Assembly (NCBI GenBank): GCA_031423755.1
Contig: JANPGC010000229.1
Location: 1 to 15,053 of the forward strand
Direction: 5' to 3'
Length of the DNA stretch: 15,053 nt
From: JANMEX01 sp031423755
GTDB lineage: Bacteria > Pseudomonadota > Alphaproteobacteria > Rhizobiales > Rhizobiaceae
A model generated the notes under the pieces. It was not told the origin of the DNA and did no database searches. It saw nothing but the letters and a program-made list of their open reading frames with translations. The position numbers were made by a program, and so were the translations under genes. Position 1 is the first letter of the stretch. Each line of letters starts with the position of its first letter. Positions 7,699 to 14,416 of the stretch are shown in pieces.

Positions 7699-9714
7699 TT
7701 AGATTTGCTTGGCCTTCTTGCGCAGAAGGTCCGGCGGCGTGGCTTCCTCGACAAGCTTGGCGATAACGTCAGCAAGCGTCATCTCCGTCTGATCGCGCGA
7801 GCCAAGGCGGCGGATGTTGACAGTGCGCTCATCCGCCTCGCGCTTGCCGCAGACAAGGAGCACCGGAACTTTGGCCAGCGAATGCTCACGGACCTTATAA
7901 TTGATCTTCTCGTTGCGGACATCGACATCTGCCAGAATGCCGGCATCTTTCAGGAGTGCGCGGACCTCTTGCGCATATTCATCCGCATCAGACGTGATGG
8001 TTGCGACAACGACCTGCAAGGGAGCGAACCAAAGCGGCATGTGGCCGGCGAAGTTCTCAATCAGAATCCCGAGGAACCGCTCCATCGAGCCGCAGATGGC
8101 GCGGTGGACCATCACCGGCTGCTTCTTGTTGGATTCATGATCGATGTAGAATGCGCCGAACCGTTCCGGCAGATTGAAATCGACCTGGGTTGTGCCGCAC
8201 TGCCAATCGCGGCCGATGGCGTCGCGCAGGACATATTCGAACTTCGGACCATAGAAGGCGCCCTCGCCCGGATTGATCATCGTCTTGATGGTGCCACCGG
8301 ATTCCGCCTCAATGCGCTCGAGAACCTTGGTCATGATTTCTTCGGCATGATCCCAGTTCTCGTCTGAACCGACGCGCTTTTCCGGCCGCGTTGAGAGCTT
8401 GACCGTAATGCCGGAGAAGCCAAAATCGGCGTACGTCGTCAGGATCAGATTGTTGATGCGCATGCATTCGGACGCAAGCTGGTCCTCTGTGCAGAATATG
8501 TGTGCATCATCCTGCGTGAAGCCGCGCACGCGCATGAGGCCATGCAAAGCGCCGGACGGTTCGTAGCGATGAACGTTGCCGAATTCCGCCAGTTTGATCG
8601 GCAGATCGCGGTAGGATTTCAGGCCATGCTTGAATATCTGCACATGGCCCGGACAGTTCATCGGCTTCAATGCGAAAACACGCTGGTCTGCTTCCGGATC
8701 ATCGGGATGCGTGAACGCATGTGCTGATTTCACCGCGAACATGTTCTCCTGATACCAACCCCAGTGACCGGATGTTTCCCACAGTGACTTGTCGAGTATC
8801 TGCGGCGCGTTGACTTCGTCGTAGCCTTCCGTATCAAGGCGGCGGCGCATGTAAGAGACCAAGGTCTGGAACATTTTCCAGCCCTTCGGATGCCAGAACA
8901 CAACGCCCGGCCCCTCCTCCTGAAAGTGGAACAGGTTCATCTCGCGGCCCAGTTTGCGGTGGTCGCGCTTCTCGGCTTCTTCCAACATGTGGATGTAGGC
9001 GTCGAGTTCTTCCTGCGCATGCCAAGCCGTTGCATAGATGCGCGACAGCATCGGATTGTTCGAATCGCCGCGCCAATAGGCACCCGCCACTTTCATCAGT
9101 TTGAACGCGTTGCCGATCTGTCCTGTGGAGGCCATGTGCGGCCCGCGGCAAAGATCGAACCAGTCGCCCTGCGCATAGATTTTCAAATCCTCGCCGGACT
9201 TGATCATGTCGATCAGCTCGATTTTGTAGGTCTCGCCCTTTTCGGCGAACACTTGCCTGGCCTTCTCGCGTGTCCAGACTTGCTTGGTGAACGGCTTGTT
9301 GCGCCCGATGATTTCCCGCATTTTCTTTTCGATCACCGGCAGATCTTCAGGCGTGAACGGCTTGTCCGCACCCGTGTCCGAATCCATGCGTTTGAAATCA
9401 TAGTAGAAACCATTCTCGATCACCGGACCGATGGTGACTTGAGTTCCCGGAAACAACTCCTGCACAGCTTCGGCCATCACATGCGCTGCATCGTGGCGGA
9501 TGAGTTCCAGCGCCCGCTTGTCCTCGCGGGTGATGATCTCGATGTTGCCGGATGCGCCAAGCGGATCGCAAAGGTCGCGGACCTCGCCGTTGAGCGCATA
9601 GGCAACTGCCTTCTTGGCGAGTGACTTGGAAATGCCCTCAGCCAGCGCAGCGCCGGTCATCGCTGAGTCATACTCGCGCACGGAACCATCGGGAAATGTC
9701 AGGGAAACGTTCAT
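7699..9714 (-). CDS. thrS: Threonyl-tRNA synthetase
   Basis: This 671-residue class II synthetase charges tRNA-Thr with threonine. Domains in order are an N-terminal TGS domain (1-64) and a second-additional domain that edits mischarged Ser, with HDAAH (H74, H78) and C189/H193 in CRGPH. The catalytic core follows, then a C-terminal anticodon-binding domain (~565-671). In the core, motif 1 lies near the GYDEVNAPQI run and motif 2 in FGNVHRYEPSGALHGLMRVRGF. Motif 3 is HRAICGSMERF. The zinc that recognises threonine is held by C354 (MNCPGH), H405 (DDAHIF) and H537. Length is slightly above the usual ~640. AAGGA lies 9 bases before the ATG. No sign of damage. Confidence 0.98.
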   Translation of the reverse strand: MNVSLTFPDGSVREYDSAMTGAALAEGISKSLAKKAVAYALNGEVRDLCDPLGASGNIEIITREDKRALELIRHDAAHVMAEAVQELFPGTQVTIGPVIENGFYYDFKRMDSDTGADKPFTPEDLPVIEKKMREIIGRNKPFTKQVWTREKARQVFAEKGETYKIELIDMIKSGEDLKIYAQGDWFDLCRGPHMASTGQIGNAFKLMKVAGAYWRGDSNNPMLSRIYATAWHAQEELDAYIHMLEEAEKRDHRKLGREMNLFHFQEEGPGVVFWHPKGWKMFQTLVSYMRRRLDTEGYDEVNAPQILDKSLWETSGHWGWYQENMFAVKSAHAFTHPDDPEADQRVFALKPMNCPGHVQIFKHGLKSYRDLPIKLAEFGNVHRYEPSGALHGLMRVRGFTQDDAHIFCTEDQLASECMRINNLILTTYADFGFSGITVKLSTRPEKRVGSDENWDHAEEIMTKVLERIEAESGGTIKTMINPGEGAFYGPKFEYVLRDAIGRDWQCGTTQVDFNLPERFGAFYIDHESNKKQPVMVHRAICGSMERFLGILIENFAGHMPLWFAPLQVVVATITSDADEYAQEVRALLKDAGILADVDVRNEKINYKVREHSLAKVPVLLVCGKREADERTVNIRRLGSRDQTEMTLADVIAKLVEEATPPDLLRKKAKQI

Positions 9715-9787
9715 GTCTGGTCTTCCTTATCCAGTCCCGCAAACGAGCGCGGGTGGTGTCAAATCAGCTTCATGTTGAAGCGCGCGG

Positions 9788-9816
9788 GTCATAGCGTGTT
9801 GGCAGGCTGCGGTAAA
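9788..9816 (-). promoter_or_regulatory. Candidate thrS promoter
   Basis: On the minus strand TTTACC (9811-9816) and TATGAC (9788-9793) are separated by exactly 17 bases, each matching the sigma-70 consensus at four of six positions. Transcription would start near 9780 and leave a leader of about 65 bases. The leader contains two small hairpins: GCTTCA/TGAAGC at 9767-9781, directly at the predicted start, and CCCGC/GCGGG at 9736-9753, about 20 bases before the start codon. Confidence 0.42.
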
Positions 9817-9921
9817 GATTTTCTGGAGGCTAAGTTTCAGGGTTCTTAGAGAGAGCCACAGTTTCGGTTTGGCCCGGTCGGGAAATGCCGGATACTTTGG
9901 TCGGATGTCGGTTGGCCGTCT

Positions 9922-10383
9922 TTACGAACGGCGACGTGATAAAAAGACAAATAGATAATCTGCTGCGATGCACAAAATTGCGGTGATACCGACCAGCCAC
10001 ATTTCGCCGAGCAGAAAATGGAAAGTTTCGGACCAACTCCACGACCTGCCGCTGGCTTCCAAGGTATGCAGCCGGGAGCTTTCAGCGCGGGCGTAGTCGG
10101 GGCCGATTTTGACAAGCAAGACCGCGAGACCTTTCGATAGTCCAATGATGAAAATCGTATGTGTCAAGCTCGAAAACAGACGGCTGGACCAGATTGTGAT
10201 CCAGATTGAAACGAGCAGAAAAAACCAAAGCCAAGCACATATTTGCAGCCAAGCCGCAAACTCACTTTCAAAATTAGGATAGCCGTACTGACCGAAGACT
10301 TGCAAAATAGTTAGCAAAAGCGGAATTACAGCAGCACTTGCTACCGACAAAATCCAGGTCCGCTGATTGGGACTTATCTGCAT
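9922..10383 (-). CDS. Orphan four-helix membrane protein, unknown function
   Basis: I do not recognise this 153-residue protein. It has four likely membrane helices, near residues 11-31, 44-65, 74-93 and 125-148. A hydrophilic loop of about 30 residues (95-124, rich in S, E and R, with SGRSWSWSETFHF) separates helices three and four, and the protein ends in the basic tail SRRRS. A GGAG lies 3 bases before the ATG, close but usable. Its DNA looks richer in A and T than thrS or yidD, with more ATA and AAA codons, suggesting later acquisition. It sits alone between yidD and thrS, two genes I expect to be neighbours in relatives. Confidence 0.72.
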   Translation of the reverse strand: MQISPNQRTWILSVASAAVIPLLLTILQVFGQYGYPNFESEFAAWLQICAWLWFFLLVSIWITIWSSRLFSSLTHTIFIIGLSKGLAVLLVKIGPDYARAESSRLHTLEASGRSWSWSETFHFLLGEMWLVGITAILCIAADYLFVFLSRRRS

Positions 10384-10476
10384 TAACTCCCCACTTGCAT
10401 CTTCACATTCACTATCCTGTTGTACCGAAACGCAATCAAGAAATCTGCTCTGCGGCCAATTGCATGTGGCGACTTG

Positions 10477-10806
10477 TCAAACGGTTCCCGGCGTCTGATG
10501 AACGTGAAGATTCCAAAAGCGCCAAGGCGCATACCACTTCAGCCTTGGCTCCAGCGTCTCCGGCACATTGTCGATGCCGCAGGTTCCGCCCGGCCCGCAC
10601 CGCATGACGCGGAAGAATGCCATCCAGCCGCCGGACCAAAGACCGTGGCGGGCAATGGCTTCGTAGGCATATTCCGAGCATGTGGGCAGATGGCGGCAGC
10701 TGTTGCCGATGAAGCCGGAGAGTGTCAGCTGGTAGAGGCGCACGATAGCGGTGCCGAGCAGGCGGCCGGGGGTCTTGCGCCATGAACCGGGGAAATTACG
10801 GCGCAT
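10477..10806 (-). CDS. yidD: Membrane protein insertion efficiency factor YidD
   Basis: This 109-residue protein carries the full YidD signature: LYQLTLSGFIG, CRHLPTCSEYAYEAIARHGLW, GGWMAFFRVMRCGPGG and GIDNVP. The three conserved cysteines (in SC-RHLPTC and RC-GPGG) are present. YidD is a small peripheral inner-membrane protein that helps YidC insert proteins. Here the gene is not next to rpmH, rnpA or yidC; it follows hepT and overlaps its 3' end by 11 bases. ATG 10806 is chosen, preceded by an AGGCGG purine run. A TTG at 10836 would add 10 residues and enlarge the overlap to 41 bases. Confidence 0.95.
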   Translation of the reverse strand: MRRNFPGSWRKTPGRLLGTAIVRLYQLTLSGFIGNSCRHLPTCSEYAYEAIARHGLWSGGWMAFFRVMRCGPGGTCGIDNVPETLEPRLKWYAPWRFWNLHVHQTPGTV

Positions 10807-11170
10807 CCGCGCCGCCTGCTTCCGAAAGCCATTCAATCAAATTGACGTGCAAACTTGGGACGGACTCACGGGCAATTGCCAAGAGCAGTCTTGTGTCCAA
10901 CGTATCGTAGCCGTGCACAATTTTGTTTCTCATCCGATAAGCGTCATCCAAACCAGAGCGACGCTTGTCAGATGCCCAACCCGGAAATTCCGCGATCAAC
11001 CGACCGCAAACTTCACCTGTGACCTCAAGCGCCCGTGACAACGCGAGTTCGTTGATCAAATTGGCAGCGTCACCCGTCTGCGCAAACGCACGCTCGACAA
11101 GCCTTACCTTTTCAATCCAGTCGGCCAAATCCAATAGATAATCTCTCAGAGACCTGCCAACTTTCGCCAT
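10796..11170 (-). CDS. hepT: HepT-like HEPN ribonuclease toxin (DUF86 family)
   Basis: This 124-residue, mostly helical protein has the HEPN signature R-x4-H-x-Y as R81-NKIV-H86-G-Y88, in MRNKIVHGYD. HepT proteins are RNases that form a type VII toxin-antitoxin pair with a MntA nucleotidyltransferase. In the studied Shewanella pair, MntA adds AMP to the tyrosine of this motif and silences the toxin. All three key residues are present, so the toxin looks intact. ATG 11170 overlaps the mntA stop by one base (TGATG), the usual layout; TTG 11173 is an alternative. The region is AT-richer than the genes around it. Its 3' end overlaps yidD. Confidence 0.92.
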   Translation of the reverse strand: MAKVGRSLRDYLLDLADWIEKVRLVERAFAQTGDAANLINELALSRALEVTGEVCGRLIAEFPGWASDKRRSGLDDAYRMRNKIVHGYDTLDTRLLLAIARESVPSLHVNLIEWLSEAGGADAP

Positions 11171-11460
11171 CAAAGGTCCTTCAAGTCTTGCTCAACACTT
11201 TTTCGGCGTCTTTCTCCGAATTCAGCCAATGTGTGGACATCAACTTTGACTTTAAGCAGGTCCGAAATTGCGTCTTCAATTCTAAAAAGATCGAGATAGG
11301 AGCATCCATCGAGCGTATCGACCACAATATCAATGTCACTCGCCGCGGTGTCTTCGCCGCGTGCCACGGAACCAAAAATACGTGGGTTGGTTACAGGGTG
11401 TTTCGCCAATATGGCAATCGCCTCCTCCCGATGCAAAGCCAACGCCTCGGACGGTCTCAT
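11170..11460 (-). CDS. mntA: MntA-type nucleotidyltransferase antitoxin
   Basis: This 96-residue minimal nucleotidyltransferase has the signature GS-x10-D-x-D as G30-S31...D42-I-D44 (FGSVARGEDTAASDIDIVV), and a likely third acidic residue D74 in VKVDVHT. It matches the antitoxin half of MntA-HepT modules, which neutralises HepT by adding AMP to it. ATG 11460 overlaps the stop of the IscU-like gene in an ATGA arrangement and begins a normal N-terminus; the same frame is open back to 11721, but that part lies opposite a coding frame and is not protein-like. The active site appears complete. Confidence 0.92.
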   Translation of the reverse strand: MRPSEALALHREEAIAILAKHPVTNPRIFGSVARGEDTAASDIDIVVDTLDGCSYLDLFRIEDAISDLLKVKVDVHTLAEFGERRRKSVEQDLKDL

Positions 11461-11903
11461 GCTGCCACTCCTGCAGACTTGCGTTCGATCTGGTCGAGGC
11501 AATCCACCACTGCGTCGAACGTCAGCAAAGTGGATGCATGGCGCGCTTTGTAGTCGCGCACGGGTTCGAGGAATTTCAGCTCGGCAAAACGGCCTTCCGG
11601 TGCTGGGCCATTTTCCTTTAGCATGTTGCGCATGGTGTCGCGCACTGCGCGCAGCTCGCCAGTCGTTGCCCCGATCACATGCCGCGCCATGACGGACGCG
11701 CTTGCTTGGCCTAAAGCACAAGCTTTCACATCGTGCGCGAAGTCTGTCACGATGCCATCAGCGACGCACAAATCAACGACGACTGTAGAGCCGCACAATT
11801 TGGAATGTGCCGTTGCGCTGGCATCCGGATGTGCAAGCCGTCCAATGCGCGGAATATTCCCGGCAAAATCCAGAATTTTGGCATTGTAGACGTCGTCAAT
11901 CAT
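11457..11903 (-). CDS. IscU/SufU/NifU-like iron-sulfur scaffold protein
   Basis: This 148-residue protein resembles scaffolds on which Fe-S clusters are assembled. The N-terminal DDVYNAKILDFAGN and the blocks KLCGSTVVVDLCV and DVKACALGQASASVMARHVIG carry the first two scaffold cysteines. The third, in the usual K/H-C segment, is replaced by ARHAS (YKARHASTLLTFDA). I recall the same replacement in alphaproteobacterial relatives, so it may be a subfamily trait with histidine as ligand or altered function. The gene is divergent from folE and leads the string with mntA, hepT and yidD. AAGG lies 8 bases before the ATG. It is not within an isc or suf operon. Confidence 0.88.
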   Translation of the reverse strand: MIDDVYNAKILDFAGNIPRIGRLAHPDASATAHSKLCGSTVVVDLCVADGIVTDFAHDVKACALGQASASVMARHVIGATTGELRAVRDTMRNMLKENGPAPEGRFAELKFLEPVRDYKARHASTLLTFDAVVDCLDQIERKSAGVAA

Positions 11904-11958
11904 GGTCTGCCTTTTGGTGACGCAGTGGAAACAGAAGGTGACGGGAGTGCCCCTTCAA

Positions 11959-11986
11959 TTTGTTGCGCACTGCCTATATATATGAT
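11959..11986 (+). promoter_or_regulatory. Candidate folE promoter region
   Basis: In the 231-base divergent gap between the IscU-like gene and folE, an AT-rich patch at 11975-11986 ends in TATGAT (11981-11986), a good -10. A T-rich -35-like TTTGTT lies 16 bases upstream (11959-11964). The patch could serve as -10 for either direction. Weak evidence, based on hexamers only. Confidence 0.3.
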
Positions 11987-12078
11987 CCGGACTGGAAATT
12001 CATCAACTGGCCAATCGGCCAAGATGGATCAGTGTCTGGCGGGATTTCCCGTCAAGAGCCGCCGGATTTTATCTCATC

Positions 12079-12132
12079 TGGCGTGGTCCGTTTAACTCGT
12101 CCCGCCGTAGAGCGGGACTACGGGAGACGCCA
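12079..12132 (+). promoter_or_regulatory. THF-II-type riboswitch (folE motif RNA)
   Basis: Directly before folE, three nested stems are visible. The outer stem pairs TGGCGT (12079-12084) with ACGCCA (12127-12132). The middle stem pairs CCGT (12088-12091) with ACGG (12120-12123). The inner hairpin pairs GTCCCGC (12099-12105) with GCGGGAC (12112-12118) around loop CGTAGA. The likely Shine-Dalgarno GGGAG (12122-12126) lies in the 3' strand, partly in the middle stem, and the start codon follows the structure by 2 bases. From memory, the alphaproteobacterial folE motif, later shown to bind tetrahydrofolate and named THF-II, has this compact architecture and position. It would repress translation of folE when folate is plentiful. 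CCGTAG (12105-12110) can alternatively pair with CTACGG (12118-12123), excluding the inner hairpin. Confidence 0.85.
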
Positions 12133-12134
12133 AG

Positions 12135-12767
12135 ATGGATGCGATTGTGACGAAGCTGCAAAGCGGCAATTCTAACTTTTCTTTGAAGACAACAGAAGTG
12201 ACGCGCCCATCGCGCGAAGACGCTGAACAAGCGGTGCGGACGTTGCTCCGCTGGACCGGCGACAATCCGGCTCGCGAGGGCTTGATTGATACCCCTGCCC
12301 GTGTTGTCAAAGCCTACAGCGAAATGTTCGGCGGATACTTCGAGGATCCCGCAGCCGAGCTTGGGCGCACCTTTGAAGAGGTGGCTGGCTACGATGATAT
12401 GGTTCTCATCAAGGACATTTCGTTCCATTCGCACTGCGAGCATCACATGGTTCCGATCATCGGCAAGGCGCATGTCGCATATCTGCCGGACGGAAAGGTT
12501 GTCGGCCTGTCGAAGATTGCCCGCGTGGTTGATATCTTTGCCCGCCGCTTGCAGACGCAGGAAGCCATGACGGCGCAAATCTCGTCCTGCATTGATGATG
12601 TGCTGCGCCCGCGCGGCGTTGCGGTCATCATCGAGGCCGAGCACATGTGCATGGCCATGCGCGGCGTGAAAATGCAGGGATCAAAGACAATGACAAGCGC
12701 ATTTACCGGCGAGTTCAAGGATAATCCGGCCGAGCAGGTCCGTTTCATGACCATGCTTCGCAGCTGA
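12135..12767 (+). CDS. folE: GTP cyclohydrolase I
   Basis: This 210-residue enzyme converts GTP to 7,8-dihydroneopterin triphosphate, the first step of tetrahydrofolate synthesis. Zinc ligands are C101 and H104 in SHCEHHMVP and C172 in EAEHMCMAMRG; the active site also has GKAHVAYLPDGKVVGLSK and RGVKMQGSKT. N-terminal residues 1-25 are a variable extension. Length is close to that of other bacterial FolE proteins. GGGAG lies 8 bases before the ATG, inside a folate-riboswitch-like structure. A hairpin with T-run follows about 40 bases after the stop. Confidence 0.98.
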   Translation: MDAIVTKLQSGNSNFSLKTTEVTRPSREDAEQAVRTLLRWTGDNPAREGLIDTPARVVKAYSEMFGGYFEDPAAELGRTFEEVAGYDDMVLIKDISFHSHCEHHMVPIIGKAHVAYLPDGKVVGLSKIARVVDIFARRLQTQEAMTAQISSCIDDVLRPRGVAVIIEAEHMCMAMRGVKMQGSKTMTSAFTGEFKDNPAEQVRFMTMLRS

Positions 12768-12806
12768 TTTTTGCGTCGCGGAGTTTGAAGTTTTCCGTTA
12801 AGTCGA

Positions 12807-12839
12807 TGCCGCGCTCTGCAAAAGGCGCGGCATTTTGTT
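12807..12839 (+). terminator. Strong intrinsic-terminator-like hairpin after folE
   Basis: TGCCGCGC (12807-12814) pairs perfectly with GCGCGGCA (12825-12832), an 8-bp GC-rich stem with a 10-base loop, followed by TTTTGTT (12833-12839). This is a textbook intrinsic terminator for folE. It ends exactly where the hisI ribosome site GAGG (12840-12843) begins. Confidence 0.85.
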
Positions 12840-12850
12840 GAGGTGTTCCG

Positions 12851-13255
12851 GTGATCGAGTTCCCCCATCCTTCCAAAGACAAGCACGAAATGGAAGAAGG
12901 CGCCGCCTTCACGCCGCGCTTTGACGCGCACGGGCTTATCACCGCTGTGGTCACCAATATGGCTGATGGCGAGCTTTTGATGGTGGCGTATATGAATGCG
13001 CAATCCTTGGCGCTTTCGCTGGAAACGGGCATTGCCCACTATTGGTCCCGTTCGCGCAAAGCGCTTTGGAAGAAGGGCGAAACCTCCGGCAATGTGCAGA
13101 CCATTGTCGAACTGCGCACCGATTGCGACCAGGATGCGCTGTGGTTGAAGGTGAAGGTCGCAAAGAGCGATGTGACTTGCCACACGGGGCGAAAGAGCTG
13201 TTTTTATCGTGTTGTTAACGGCGAAAACAATGGCTGGGTGCTCAAAACGGACTGA
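12851..13255 (+). CDS. hisI: Phosphoribosyl-AMP cyclohydrolase
   Basis: This 134-residue enzyme opens the adenine ring of phosphoribosyl-AMP in histidine synthesis. It is a stand-alone HisI with no HisE domain. Metal ligands are visible: D91, C92, D93 and D95 in RTDCDQDALWL bind Mg and Zn, and C110 and C117 in CHTGRKSCFY complete the zinc site. The conserved HYWSRSRKALWKKGETSGN run (63-81) is intact. It starts with GTG at 12851, preceded by GAGG at 7-base spacing. No other his gene is nearby. Its ribosome site abuts the terminator-like hairpin after folE, so it has no room for a promoter of its own after that hairpin. Confidence 0.97.
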   Translation: MIEFPHPSKDKHEMEEGAAFTPRFDAHGLITAVVTNMADGELLMVAYMNAQSLALSLETGIAHYWSRSRKALWKKGETSGNVQTIVELRTDCDQDALWLKVKVAKSDVTCHTGRKSCFYRVVNGENNGWVLKTD

Positions 13256-13316
13256 TTCAGCATTTGGATAGGTTCCGCGCGTATGGTTAAGGGTGAAGAC
13301 AGAGGAGTGCGGGATC

Positions 13317-14312
13317 ATGCTCGAATGGGCAACCCGAAAAGCGCCGCAAAGCGCATTGGAAATGTCGAATGAAGGCGGGTTTGCGCCCGGAGGCGCCGGT
13401 TCGACGCCGGGCTTTGCAAAGCCGGTCATCTCAAAACCTGACAATCGCGGCATAGCGCTGGCGCTCGGCGGCGGCGTTGCAAAAGGCTGGGCGCACATTG
13501 GCGTTCTGAGGGCGCTCGACGAAGCCAAAGTTCCGATCCGCATGATCGCCGGAACCTCGATCGGCGCGCTGGTTGGCGGCTGCTATCTCGCTGGAAAGCT
13601 CGATGCACTGGAAGAATTTGCCCGGACACTGACCAAGAAGCGCATTTTCGGGCTGCTTGACTTTCATCTTGGCGGAAATGGCCTGCTTGGCGGGTTGAAG
13701 CTTGACCAGAAGCTGAAGAGCCATCTTGAAGACATCACATTTGCCGATCTGCCAAAGCCGTTCGTTTGCGTTGCCTCTGAAATCAAAACCGGCCATGAAA
13801 TCTGGCTGTCGAGCGGCTCGCTGATCAATGCGATGCGGGCGTCGTTTGCCCTGCCCGGCGTCTTTGAACCTGTGGTTTGCAACAACCGGCTCTTGGTCGA
13901 TGGCGCGTTGGTCAACCCGGTGCCGGTTTCGGTTTGCCGCGCTTATGAGCAGATGGCGGTTGTTGCCATCAACATGCATTACGACCATTTCGGCCGCGCC
14001 GCCGTGGTGCGCCATGACACCGGCCCGACCGACCGCGAAAAGGCGAGCGGCAACCATGGCTACACCGAAACCATGGAACGCGGCCAGCGTTTGGGCATCA
14101 CCGGCACGATGGTTGAAGCCTTCAACATCATCCAGGACCGCATCTCGCGGGCAAAACTGGCTGGCGATCCACCAGATCTTTCCATCCATCCCAAGCTCGG
14201 CGACATCGGCCTGACGGAATTTCACCGGGCTGATGAACTGATCCAGATCGGCTATGAAGCAACGGTGGCAAAGCTTGAAGATATAGAGCGGCTTCAGGGG
14301 GCTTACGCCTGA
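13317..14312 (+). CDS. Patatin-like phospholipase (RssA-like)
   Basis: This 331-residue protein has the patatin catalytic set: the oxyanion loop LGGGVAKGWAHIGVL (from residue 51), the nucleophile elbow G-T-S81-I-G, and the dyad aspartate D195 in LVDGALVNPVPV. Such enzymes hydrolyse acyl esters of lipids in the cytoplasm or at the membrane. It resembles the RssA branch, whose physiological substrate is unsettled. The first ~45 residues are Gly/Pro/Ala-rich and probably disordered. ATG 13317 follows GAGGAG at 9-base spacing; a GTG at 13293 in frame has a weaker site. It lies 61 bases after hisI and may be read through from it. A weak hairpin (CGCCT 14306-14310, AGGCG 14328-14332, then TTCTTTT) overlaps the stop. 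Confidence 0.92.
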   Translation: MLEWATRKAPQSALEMSNEGGFAPGGAGSTPGFAKPVISKPDNRGIALALGGGVAKGWAHIGVLRALDEAKVPIRMIAGTSIGALVGGCYLAGKLDALEEFARTLTKKRIFGLLDFHLGGNGLLGGLKLDQKLKSHLEDITFADLPKPFVCVASEIKTGHEIWLSSGSLINAMRASFALPGVFEPVVCNNRLLVDGALVNPVPVSVCRAYEQMAVVAINMHYDHFGRAAVVRHDTGPTDREKASGNHGYTETMERGQRLGITGTMVEAFNIIQDRISRAKLAGDPPDLSIHPKLGDIGLTEFHRADELIQIGYEATVAKLEDIERLQGAYA

Positions 14313-14366
14313 TGTTCGATTTGCCATAGGCGGTTCTTTTACCAGCCCGCAATTGGCCAAGTCTGA

Positions 14367-14393
14367 GTCGCCGGGACAAGCCCGACGATGACG
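14367..14393. repeat. REP-like palindromic repeat
   Basis: Around CCGGG-ACAAG-CCCG, the arms pair as CGGG/CCCG, one mismatch, then GTCG against CGAT. The minus-strand reading, with CGTCGGGCTTGTCCCGGCGAC, is of a type I know to be dispersed in intergenic DNA of alphaproteobacteria. Only one copy lies in this window, so repetition rests on memory. Confidence 0.5.
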
Positions 14394-14416
14394 AAAGTTG
14401 TGATTTTTCATAATAC

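Noticed and set aside
7705..9624. Long antisense frames (220 and 244 codons) over thrS
   Set aside because: They mirror codon bias of thrS and show no family features or ribosome sites.
9715..9921. T-box leader of thrS
   Set aside because: No T-box consensus or long stem with a specifier loop is visible, and T-boxes are not expected in alphaproteobacteria.
11461..11721. Longer mntA starting near 11721
   Set aside because: This part lies within the IscU-like gene in another frame; the ATGA overlap start at 11460 gives the normal length for the minimal nucleotidyltransferase.
12443..13543. 366-codon antisense frame over folE and hisI
   Set aside because: It spans two well-identified genes and a terminator; no protein-like features.
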